From: Sambucus nigra
Taxonomy: Eukaryota; Streptophyta; Magnoliopsida; Dipsacales; Adoxaceae
DNA length: 64,000 nt
Assembly (NCBI GenBank): GCA_949130495.1
Contig: OX422223.1
Location: forward strand, 73,592,751 to 73,656,750
Direction of reading: 5' to 3'
Shown here: positions 22,656-32,279 of the stretch, in pieces
How positions within the stretch are numbered: position 1 is the stretch's first letter
How the letters are laid out: every line of letters begins with the position of its first letter
Position numbers and translations under genes: made by a program
Notes under the pieces: generated by a model
Databases searched by the model: none
Seen by the model: only the letters and a program-made list of their open reading frames with translations
Told to the model about the DNA's origin: nothing

Positions 22656-24382
22656 CCCTATGTCCATCCCCGATCCTCGTGGCGGGAGAGGATCCTTTGG
22701 TCCCGCACATCCCTCTCGGGAGCGCTTTGATCGGCGTCGTTGATGAGGTGAAAAATGTAGAGAGATGGAGTCGCCAGTCTATTTTACTCAAAACAGACAA
22801 AAGAAAAGGGAGCCATCCCGAAGGACAACATCCAAAGACATACTGATACATATGAAACTAAAATGATTCGAAAAGGGTCAGGAGGCTAAGTTATGAAATG
22901 GGAAGGTGTTAGGCATCCATTTCGCCCTTACGGTCTCTCATGGGTTGTTGTTATTTTCCTTTATTTCCCCATAATGTGTGTGCATGTGTATACATAGCGG
23001 AGATAGGAATCATCGACTTGTATCATGGAAGAGATAAAGAGAGTCATCCATAGGAATGTTCCTAAAAAATAATATTAGAAAATATGATGTATGCGATTAT
23101 CTTAGCGTCGATCATTATAAAGGAATGATAATGCATGTGGAATAAGATGCCACTAAGAGAAAATATATGTATATGTAAATATATAGAATCCAAGAGAGTT
23201 AAGTTTAAAGAACGTGGAAAAAGTAGGAAAAGGACTCGAGTCTCATGTTTTACCCCGAGACGCCTACGTAGCCTATAGAGGCATCAAAGTCCACGTAGTT
23301 CGTATAAAAATTGGGGGGTGGGATTTATCACAAGAATCCAATCATGAACTTAGCTTATTTGTGTGTGTGTGTGTGTAAGAAAGTGTTTTAGTTATGAGAA
23401 AAGTGTGAGAAGAGTGCCAGAATTCTCGTTTGGAATTTATGAGAAAATCCTCTTTTTTCTTGTTTTTTAGTTTTTATTTATATGAAAATAAGAGAGGTGC
23501 AATAATACTAAATAAAAAGTATATTAGGATATGTGAGATAAGAGATAAAAAATGCTAAGTAATAAAACAAGTTAATGCAAATTTAAGGGAATTTAAAGAG
23601 AGAGTCGAGAAAGTTGGACCTTTTTGAAGATCTTGATCTTGACCTTGGATGTTGGAGAGCAACCATTGCACTTGGGTGATGATGTAGGGTACTTAATTCA
23701 CCAATTTTGATGAAGAAAGTGATGAAATGTGAAGGTTAGAAAGGGATTTGGATGTGGAAATCACGATGACTTCGAGAGGGTTTTTCTAAACTTGCTGAGA
23801 CTGATGGATCTCTGATTTTCCTCCTCTTGGAATGAGGGTAGGCCCTCCTTTTTATAGGCCCAGGGCACTGCCGATAGGCATAGGCATGGTCCTTCCAATC
23901 AGCATGTGTGTTTAGGCACACTACAGATAGGCAGGGCTTGGAACCTGCCGTTTGGCAGTGTCTTTCAGGTTCCTTCGTAAAATCACTCGTAGAGCATGAA
24001 CCATTGATTCGAATTGTTCACTGGGTGAACCATTGGAAAGGTATTTCAGAGATCTTCGAAAGTCCTTTGGACAGCTCCCGGGTTCGAGAGCTGACTTTGG
24101 GTCAAATGTGGCTCGGAAGCGTTCATCGGTCCTTTGGACGAGGAAACTTCGGACTCAAACAGATCGTTTATCCGCATGGTAAGTCAGAATTGCGCACGGG
24201 GCAGACCGTTAAAAAGGTTAGGAGATGTACTTCGATATTCTAAAGAGTTTGACCTAGTTTGGGGAGTTGACTTTTGTCAACCGGGGCCTAGAAGCATTCG
24301 GTGAACTTTCAGAGTAAAATGGATCGTACGTCCGTACCGTAAGTCAGAATCGTGCACGGGATGGACCATTGGAAAGGGGATT

Positions 24383-25478
24383 TGAAGAGTGTGTGTGCTC
24401 GCGTTCAAATGATCAAGTTATATATAAAACCCTTTTAACACAAATAAACCCTAAACATGCAGCAATATGTGATTGAATAAATTGATAATCTACGCAAGAA
24501 CATTCAAACACATGCAATTAAGGAAAAATCCCCCTCAGGGGCAAAACCATTTATTTTCACAATAATTTGTAAGAAAACGGCTTACAATCGAATTACAATG
24601 AAAATACAAGTTGACTAAGAATTAGCCTCGGGTATCGAATTCTGTAGTCGTGGATGGAATTATCCCTTTCCAGAAGGGCTGCAATGAAGAAGAAGAACGG
24701 TCTCCTCCACAAGGGTTGAACAAACCAAATTTGTGTTCTTGGGTTGCAAAAGGATTCACAAAGGTTTGGCAATGATGTGTGAATCAAAACATGAGTCTTG
24801 GGACTCAAAAATATGAAGACTAGGTGTATTTGGACTCTCAAATTTGTCTCCTAAAGTCTTGCAAAACAACTCTCCCGAAGTTGGTATTTATAGGGAAAAC
24901 CATGAAGAGACCCACGATCTTAAAATGCTGAAATTCTATCCAGCGTACAGGTACACCGAAACGGTTCGGGTACCCCTGCGAACCGGTTCGCCCCTCCGAA
25001 CCGGTTTGGGTCAGGGTTCGGGAAAGTGTGCTGGAAAAAGGCTTTAAACACTTAGAAAAGTTTTCCAGACTTTTCAATGAACATATCTCCATTTTCAACG
25101 GGCCATAACTTGTTCACCGTAGCTCGGATTGAGGTGCCGTTTCTTCCAGTATCTTTGTTGCGGCCAGCTCTTCAACTTTCCAGTTGATCGATCCTCCGGA
25201 CGATGGCTGTAAAAATACCAATTTGCCCTTGAACATCCCTATCATGCCTTGTTTCACTAATTTGACTTCTCTTGCGTTCCACTTGCATTACGAGCCTAGA
25301 ATCAAGGAACGTGAAGTCGTTGATGCAGATAAGGGACACAATAGTGGAGATAATGCATGCTTGATTCCCGGAATTCGGATAGAGGCCGTCATGTGGGATC
25401 GTGAGGTGACGTGCCAAATGTAGCGGCGTACGACATAGATAAATGAAACATTTCGGACATGAGAAAAATGTCCTTACA
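24383..25478 (-). repeat. 3' LTR of the gag-only copia element
   Basis: It carries minus-strand TATA box CTATAAATA (plus coordinates 24885-24893) and, 64 bp upstream of it on that strand, palindromic words at 24957, 24979 and 24997. Confidence 0.93.
24957..25008 (-). repeat. Palindromic word cluster D1 (CGAACCGGTTCG)
   Basis: CGAAACGGTTCG (24957), CGAACCGGTTCG (24979, perfect) and CGAACCGGTTTG (24997) are spaced 22 and 18 bp. The spacers contain GGTACC and CCCCT. A further half site GGTTCG is near 25015. Confidence 0.9.
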
Positions 25479-25492
25479 AATCTCCCCCTATG
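25479..25492 (-). promoter_or_regulatory. Polypurine tract of the gag-only copia element
   Basis: The minus strand reads CATAGGGGGAGATT directly before the 3' LTR start TGTAAGG. Confidence 0.85.
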
Positions 25493-26999
25493 TCTATGCC
25501 GGTACATACATAAAAAATCTGAATTATCAAATATGAAATTGCCTATACAAATCTACCCTCCCATGAACCCAAAACTGGAAAAGGTACAAATGAATAGTCT
25601 TCATTGTTTGTTCTTCAATTCTTCAGGAATCTCAAAACTTTTCTCATCAGGGTGTGCAACATATAGATCTGCAATCTTCATACCTACACACATGAGACAA
25701 AGAAAATACCACGTGACATATCGAGTTTCAAATGAGATAACATGGATATCAATACATGATAAAAACATAAGCAACATCTCAAAAGCTCCCCCAAAATTCA
25801 AACTCCCCCATAATATGATAATTCTTTATCCCCCTTTTTATGATGTCCCCAAATAGACAAATTAGAGAAATAAATCAAATAAGCAAGTGCGGGGTGTCAC
25901 TAGGATAAAAACAAACCATGAATAAACAGAAAGCAACCAAGTTGATGATAGCGTAAATGAAGTGGTGTGATCAAATTCGATAGGAAAATCAATGCATACA
26001 AACATGACATATGTGCACGATGAATATTGGATGTTCCTAGCGAATGAACTCAAATGCTTCCTTTGGTGTAAAAGAGTGACAGTATAAGATATTGACTCAA
26101 TCAAATCAACAAATCAAAGCTCAAAATGATTTTCACACCAATAACGTCCAAAATGATTTTATGCTTTTTCAGGACATTCAAGGAAGTGCAAACCCGTTTA
26201 AAGATTCTCCAACCAAACTCCCTCAGATATAATTTTGAATAGAGGCATTCTAAATTCTCAAACTTTGGAGAATTGATGGTGAAACCTAAGTGTCCCATAT
26301 TTGGCATGAATTGCTTTTTATGGCCTGTCAATTTTTTCAGGCTCTTTTAACCTCTTTGGACCTCGGATATTAAAATTCCTCCATTTTTTAGGTCCTTTTT
26401 AACGGTGGCTTTTGCGCAAAGGATAGATGATTACCTTTCGCAGCCCCTCCCCGTTATACAAAAACACACAGTCTCACCAAAACGGTTTTTACATGCATTC
26501 CAATCTTGTCAAGTTTTATCGCATATTGTACATTGTATAGACAGGATTGAGATGAAAACACGCAAGCCAACATGAGATAGATAAGTGCAATAATCAAATA
26601 TAGCCGTGCATGTGTGCAATAAAGGATATAGGAGTCAAACATGTAGGAAGATGTCACTAATTACATCTCAAAGACTCCAATCAATGTAAAGCACATGGAT
26701 GAAATGATGTAGCCTCTCAAATCTCTATCAAACAGTCACATGGATATATGGAATGAAGTTGTGACTTGGATATCTTACATGCTCATCCATAAAAGAAGCA
26801 AAATACAAAAATCTTTTTTGGATTTTTCAAAAATTTTGTCAAAATAAAATCTTATTGTGCTTTTTCTCAAAAATTTTCTTAAAGGAAAATCTTTTTGTAT
26901 ATTTTTTTTTTAAAAAAATGAAAAACTAACTAATGATACAAGCTAGCAATAGGGAAAAAAATATGATAAACAACCTATGCTAGCAATCAAGACTAGATC
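25493..26999 (-). other. Non-coding 3' part of the gag-only copia element
   Basis: This 1.5-kb stretch lies downstream of gag and upstream of the PPT, where protease, integrase, RT and RNase H would normally be. I see only short unrelated frames and A/T-rich tracts (for example around 26810-26920), on either strand. Confidence 0.7.
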
Positions 27000-29258
27000 T
27001 CAACCGGGAGTAACGGTGGAGTTTTCTAAAGATGGTGACATCTTTTGAACCAACTCCACTAGATCATGTGTAGTCCTGATCAAAAACTTCACTTGCTCGC
27101 GAATATGTGCAAACTCTCTATCAAAATGAGCAGGAAAAGTATAATGAGTGGGTGCATGTGCATGAATGTGTGAAGGGGCATGATATGGCACAAAACCCAA
27201 CTTAGAACAAAATTCCCTAATATGTCCTCGCTTCTTGCAGTGGGAGCAAACATAAACTGGTCTAGGAAGAAATTTATCAACAATTTTGGGAAGAATATTC
27301 CTATACGGACACCCATGGGACTCACTCACAATGGTGGATATAGGCTCTGGTGAATTCTCTAATGTGACTTGATCCTCTCGTGCTTGTTTGAGGTCATCCT
27401 CGAGATGGGATACACGTGTCGTCAGACTAGACACCGTGTTGGTCAAGTCACCTTTTTCCCTTTTAAGCTCATCATTCTCTCCCTTCAACTCACCAACCCG
27501 AAGACCTAAGATCCTATTAGTCCTTTTTATTTCCATGGTCTCGATAAACAATTTTCTAAAGGCATTTTGGATCAAACTATCATCACCATTATCATCCTCA
27601 CTATCACTTAGAGAAGTGGGCATATCAACTTTCTCGCCCTCTCTCTTAAGTCTAGTGGGACACTCAAATTTCTTGTGCCCTGTCCCATCGCACTCAAAAC
27701 ATCTTATCTTCTCAAGTTTTTTATTTCTCTCATTATCACCACAACTCTCTCTTTCTCCAAGCAATCTGAAATCATTCTCTAAAGCGGTGATCCTAAGGGC
27801 TAAAGCATTATTACGCTTCTTGGATTCAAAAAACTCAGAATATAACTCGGCGTAAGTGCTTGGGAGATCACACTCGCTCTTACTTGCCTCATCCTCCCCT
27901 TCACTCTCATCGCTGTTACTGACGAGGTGTCCTTGAGACATAACATCCTCATCGTCGTGAGAAGCATTGGAGGTACTCACATGACTAGCCATGAACTCGG
28001 TGAAGTTACACTCATGTGGTGACTCATCTCCCGAGTCCATCGACTCGACCTCACTTTCTCCCTCACTTGAAGCGCTCAAACCATCACTATCACTTTCGTG
28101 TGCACTATTGTGGGACAAGGTGGGAGTGCTCACACGACTAGAAAAAGATACAAACTTCTCACCACTAGTCTCATCACCCTCACTTTCACTACTATCACTA
28201 AGTGTGGCGGGCATAGCTACTTTCTTTCCTTTCTTTCTAGGCCACGTAGGACATTCAAAAGACTTATGTCCCTTACCCCCACATTCAAAACAAGTGAATT
28301 TCTCAAAATCTTCCTCACACTCCTCATCGGATTTATTCTCTTTTTCCCTCTCACCACTTTCTTTGGACTTTCCTTTCTTTTTATTTTTCTTTTCAAAAAT
28401 ATTTTTCTCAACATTCTTTTTATCATTGAAATTTCCACTTTTCTTGAATTTGATAATTCTTTTGAAATTTTTTGCAAACAGAGCCAAGTCATCTAAGTCA
28501 AAATCACATTCAGACTTGGACTCAAAAACTTTTTCTTTCTTTTTCTGAAAATGAGTCTTTAAAGCAATCCCATTATCCTTAGCCTTAATGGTTTTGGGAA
28601 ACATGTCAATCTCATAGGTTTGAAGATCTCCTACAAGTTCTTCCAACTTAAGTGATTTAAAATTTCCCAAAGAGTTCAAAACAGTGACTTTAGGAATAAA
28701 GCGTTTTGGGAGAGATCTCAAAATCTTTTTAACGACACGCATGTTATCAATTACCTCACCCAAATTAAAACTCGTGTTAACAATGTCCGACAAGCGTGCA
28801 AAAAACTCATCAAAGCATTCGTACTCAGACATGGAGATAGTCTCAAATTGGGTGGCCAAATTTTGTAATTTAGACTCTTTAACAGCGTTCGTTCCCTCAT
28901 GGGTAAGTTGCAAAACATCCCATGACTCCTTTGACATGGTGCACGTCATTATGCGTTTGAACTCATCAGGTGTGACAGACCGAGAAATAGCACTAAGACC
29001 CTTAGAATTAAAAGAAGACCATTTAAATTCTTCATCAGTCCAAGAAGTGTCAGGTTTCAAGTTGGTCACATTATCAACAGTCACGGTGGGAGGAGTCCAC
29101 CCTCGTTCAACCAAAATCCAGACACGTTCATCAATGGCTTTTAAACCCGACCTCATACGGGCTTTCCAATAAGAATAATTTTTCCCGTCAAAAACAGGCA
29201 TTTTATAATATGACTTCTCCATTTGAACACGCACTTTTTCAAAAATCAATTTTTTCAA
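27000..29258 (-). CDS. gag: Intact Ty1/copia gag polyprotein with three zinc knuckles, 752 aa
   Basis: This encodes the structural Gag that packages element RNA into cytoplasmic virus-like particles. The N-terminal third has the copia UBN2-type pattern (PVFDGKNYSYWKARM near residue 20, SAKE-like 'TMSKESWDVL' helix region, FARLSDIV near 160). Three canonical CX2CX4HX4C nucleocapsid knuckles start at residues 323 (CFECGGKGHKSFEC), 520 (CFECDGTGHKKFEC) and 671 (CSHCKKRGHIREFC). Between the first two is a Ser/Asp/Glu-rich acidic stretch, and a likely coiled coil lies at about 568-632. The frame is unbroken and ends with TGA at 27000. Its start is about 60 bp after the PBS; methionine 13 (MEKSYYK) is an alternative start. 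Three knuckles and long acidic spacers are more than the usual one or two of copia Gag. No pol follows. Confidence 0.9.
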   Translation of the reverse strand: MKKLIFEKVRVQMEKSYYKMPVFDGKNYSYWKARMRSGLKAIDERVWILVERGWTPPTVTVDNVTNLKPDTSWTDEEFKWSSFNSKGLSAISRSVTPDEFKRIMTCTMSKESWDVLQLTHEGTNAVKESKLQNLATQFETISMSEYECFDEFFARLSDIVNTSFNLGEVIDNMRVVKKILRSLPKRFIPKVTVLNSLGNFKSLKLEELVGDLQTYEIDMFPKTIKAKDNGIALKTHFQKKKEKVFESKSECDFDLDDLALFAKNFKRIIKFKKSGNFNDKKNVEKNIFEKKNKKKGKSKESGEREKENKSDEECEEDFEKFTCFECGGKGHKSFECPTWPRKKGKKVAMPATLSDSSESEGDETSGEKFVSFSSRVSTPTLSHNSAHESDSDGLSASSEGESEVESMDSGDESPHECNFTEFMASHVSTSNASHDDEDVMSQGHLVSNSDESEGEDEASKSECDLPSTYAELYSEFFESKKRNNALALRITALENDFRLLGERESCGDNERNKKLEKIRCFECDGTGHKKFECPTRLKREGEKVDMPTSLSDSEDDNGDDSLIQNAFRKLFIETMEIKRTNRILGLRVGELKGENDELKREKGDLTNTVSSLTTRVSHLEDDLKQAREDQVTLENSPEPISTIVSESHGCPYRNILPKIVDKFLPRPVYVCSHCKKRGHIREFCSKLGFVPYHAPSHIHAHAPTHYTFPAHFDREFAHIREQVKFLIRTTHDLVELVQKMSPSLENSTVTPG

Positions 29259-29319
29259 AAAATTGATATCTTAAAAAAATTTTGCGGAAAAAGGAATACG
29301 CAATAGATTAGCGTAACCT

Positions 29320-29331
29320 GCTCTGATACCA
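29320..29331 (-). promoter_or_regulatory. tRNA-iMet primer binding site of the gag-only copia element
   Basis: The minus strand reads TGGTATCAGAGC, a perfect match, three bases after the 5' LTR end at 29335. Confidence 0.92.
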
Positions 29332-29334
29332 ATT

Positions 29335-30430
29335 TGAAGAGTGTGTGTGCTCGCGTTCAAATGATCAAGTTATATATAAAACCCTTTTAACACAAATAAA
29401 CCCTAAACATGCAGCAGTATGTGATTGAATAAATTGATAATCTACGCAAGAACATTCAAACACATGCAATTAAGGAAAAATCCCCCTCAGGGGCAAAACC
29501 ATTTATTTTCACTATAATTTGTAAGAAAACGGCTTACAATCGGATTACAATGAAAATACAAGTTGACTAAGAATTACCCTTGGGTATCGGATTCTGTAGT
29601 CGTGGCTGGAATTATCCCTTTCCAGAAGGGCTGCAATGAAGAAGAAGAACGGTCTCCTCCACAAGGGTTGAACAAACCAAAGTTGTGTTCTTGGGTTGCA
29701 AAAGGATTCACAAAGGTTTGGCAATGATGTGTGAATCAAAACATGAGTCTTGGGACTCAAAAATATGAAGATTAGGTGTATTTGGACTCTCAAATTCATC
29801 TCCTAAAGTCTTGCAAAACAACTCTCCTGAAGTTGGTATTTATAGGGAAAACCATGAAGAGACCCACGATCTTAAAATGCTGAAATTCTATCCAGCGTAC
29901 AGGTACACCAAACCGGTTCGGGTACCTCTGCGAATCGGTTCACCCCTCCGAACCGATTTGGGTCAGGGTTCGGGAAAGTGTGCTGGAAAAAGGCTTTAAT
30001 CACTTAGAAAAGTTTTCCAGACTTTTCAATGAACATATCTCCATTTTCAACGGGCCATAACTTGTTCACCGTAGCTTGGATTGAGGTGCCGTTTCTTCCA
30101 GTATCTTTGTTGCGGCAAGTTCTTCAACTTTCCAGTTGACCAGTCCTCCGGACGGTGGCTGTAAAATTACCAATTTGCCCTTGAACATCCCTATCATGCC
30201 TTGTTTCACTGATTTGACTTCTCTTGTGTTCCACTTGCATTACGAGCCTAGAATCAAGGAACGTGAAGTCGTTGATGCAGATAAGGGACTCAATAGTGGA
30301 GATAATGCATGCTTGATTCCAAGAATTGGGATAGAGTCCGTCATGTGGGATCGTGAGGTGACGTGCCAAATGTAGCGGCGTACGACATAAATAAATGAAA
30401 CATTTCAGACATGAGAAAAATGTCCTTACA
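29335..30430 (-). repeat. 5' LTR of the gag-only copia element
   Basis: It is the same length as the left LTR. The TATA box CTATAAATA (minus) is at 29837-29845. Palindromic cluster D2 at 29909-29960 has all three words mutated relative to a shared consensus (CAAACCGGTTCG, CGAATCGGTTCA, CGAACCGATTTG), with spacing again 22 and 18 bp. Confidence 0.93.
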
Positions 30431-31945
30431 GGATTCAGTGCCATTCGAAGATTCATTCAATATCAGTCGAGTTGAAGAGTTGACTTTGGTCAAATGGAGC
30501 CTGGGAGCGTCTAGTGACCCCCTGATCAAGTTTTGAGGGAAAACGGGTTGTTTGTCCGCATCATAAGTCAGAATTGTGCACGGGATAGACCGTTGGAAAG
30601 GGGATTCAGTGCCCTTCGAAGATTCATCCGGTTTTGTTCAAGCTGAAGAGTTTGACTTTTTGTCAAACAGAGCCTGGGAGTGCCCGATTGCCTTTAGGTC
30701 TGTACCCGGGGTATGAGTTGGGTTTGTAAGGGTGAAGGAAGGTGACAGGGACCTAAGGAGAGGTTATGGGGTATTAGAATGGGGTGTCTGCAGACCCTTC
30801 GCGCGACTTCTTCTGAGACCTACTGTTTCGTCTTCTTCCCCAGAATTTTAGCATTTTCCACCATTTACACCTCTAAAACCTCTACTGGTCAATCCCAAAC
30901 ACCCAAACAGCAAACCCCATCAATGTTCTAACATATTTAGATGATTTCTAACAACCTAGAATCATTAAATCCTCACCATACATCAACTAAATATGAAATC
31001 CCCAATTTTATTTAATAAGAACCCTAGTTCTTAAATTAAGAGCATAACTCCAAATTAAAACCAGATTTGTTCATGGAAAATTATCATCAATTCGTGAATT
31101 TAATCCTATCTACATTAAGGGATTTAATCTCTTGAAATCTCAGTCCCAATATATGAATCATAACATCAATTTTTCATCAAAATTGACTTTCATAATTAAT
31201 GGGTTATCACCTACTCCAACATGAACACAATTATTACTAAAGCACGTAGGTATGGGTATGGGTATGTTCCTCTCGTTCCGATCTACATGATGGTGGTGGT
31301 GGTTGTGCGGAGTGGAGCTAATTTAGGCCTTCCTTCTTCGAATTTGTTCTCCCTCACACCCTCTATGGTCGTTCCTTACTTTTGTATCTTTCAACCCTAA
31401 TGAACCTTTTGTGGCTGATAAAATAAACTCCCAATTTTTGTCCATTTAATTCCTCTAAAAAATAAAATTACAAAATTATCCCTACAGGTGTCGGCTTGGC
31501 CTAAAAACCTCCTGGAGTCTAAATAAAATACACGGGTAGTGTTTTCTGACTATTTCGACCCTCCCGAACTCAACGGTGGACTAGAAATTACCATACGAGT
31601 TACTAAAAAATATTTTATGTTTATATTCCATTAAATTAGTCTCGACACGACTCACACGCGTGTCCCGACTTAAATTACTAAACTGTCGTATTTCTCACTT
31701 TCGACAATTTATCAAATTTCATAATTTCATATTACTTATTCACTCAGTAATATTAAATGATTATCATTAATAAGTATTAACCCTTGTCACGCTAGTTAGT
31801 AACTATTTCAATCGTGATTAATAAACAATTAAATTCTAGCATTTTAATTTAGTTAATCCAACAATAATAATTAATCACATAATTATTCCCACAATAATAA
31901 ATAATCACATAATTATTTAAATCATCAAAAATACGGGGTTTTACA
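30431..31945 (-). repeat. 5' LTR of Tekay/Del-like element 2, right part (LTR start)
   Basis: It resumes the interrupted LTR after the GGATT duplication. It contains an AT-rich leader, a 'gactatttcgaccctcccg' block that also occurs in the element 1 LTRs (near 9815 and 15315), and the LTR start TGTAAAACCCCGTA on the minus strand at 31945. There are no reading frames. Confidence 0.75.
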
Positions 31946-31970
31946 CTAATCTACGAATTCTAACTTTTAC

Positions 31971-32279
31971 CATGGACCACTCAACATGTTTTTCAAGCAC
32001 GTTCTTCAGATCTACCGATAATCCCAAATCTAAAACTACATGGCCCAAAAACTACACCTACCGTCTCCAAAACTCGTACTTTTGAAACTTCGCATACAAT
32101 TTCTGCTCCTGCAATGTCTAAAGTGAAACTCTTAAATGCTTGATATGCTCAACCTCAACCTCAAGCCATAAAGATATCAAAATGTCATCCATAAATATGA
32201 TGATAAACTCATTCAAGTACGACTGAAATACCCATTTCATCAAATCCATAAACACAGCGGGAACGTTGGTCAACCCATG
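31971..32279 (-). pseudogene. Ty3/gypsy reverse transcriptase fragment
   Basis: The minus strand from 32279 reads HGLTNVPAVFMDLMKW, then a segment with FMDDIL, and after it HIKHLRVSL-stop-TLQEQKLYAKFQKYEFW. These are the palm-domain motifs of Ty3/gypsy RT: the (F)GLxNAPxxF block, the FxDD catalytic motif and the QHLxxVLQxLxxxxLYAKFxKCEF block. There is one in-frame stop (32118-32120), and the frame degrades further downstream (toward 31971). Only about 100 codons remain. It sits directly outside the LTR of element 2, so it probably belongs to an older element used as insertion site. Confidence 0.88.

Larger units (their letters stand above)
21083..24382 (-). repeat. 5' LTR of Tekay/Del-like element 2, left part
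   Basis: It starts with TGTGACACCCC like the element 1 LTR and shares its U5 block (GGGTCAGAGCCCGA, near 21665). It contains the 47-bp-period hairpin array (21989-22253), a TATA-like box on the minus strand (22471-22480), palindromic cluster E (22568-22655) and degenerate 160-180 bp tandem units from about 24009. At 24382 it is interrupted by a copia insertion and resumes at 30431. With the insertion and one target copy removed the LTR is about 4810 bp. Confidence 0.75.
24383..30430 (-). mobile_element. Complete gag-only Ty1/copia (SIRE-like) element, 6048 bp
   Basis: Two LTRs of identical length (1096 bp; 24383-25478 and 29335-30430) start TGTAAGGACAT and end CACTCTTCA on the minus strand. 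They are flanked by the perfect 5-bp target duplication GGATT (24378-24382 and 30431-30435). The PBS (29320-29331) and PPT (25479-25490) are in place. The 3856-bp internal region has one intact gag and nothing resembling protease, integrase, RT or RNase H. By hand alignment the LTRs differ at about 36 sites with no indel (roughly 3%), so insertion is fairly recent. It is structurally complete but depends on another element for enzymes. It split the LTR of Tekay-like element 2. Confidence 0.93.
24009..30720 (-). repeat. Degenerate 160-180 bp tandem units in LTR 2, split by insertion
   Basis: The block AAGTCAGAATnGnGCACGGG recurs at 24181, 24341 and 30565, with a poorer copy near 24009. After removal of the 6053-bp insertion the last interval is 171 bp. 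Each unit also carries 'accgttggaaaggggatt' and a 'gagttgacttt' block. The copia element landed inside one unit. Confidence 0.65.

Noticed and set aside
27388..27855. Several 100-185 codon frames opposite gag (27388-27855, 27991-28548, 28684-29172)
   Set aside because: They are antisense shadows of the gag ORF, rich in Ser and Phe because gag is rich in Glu, Lys and Asp codons.
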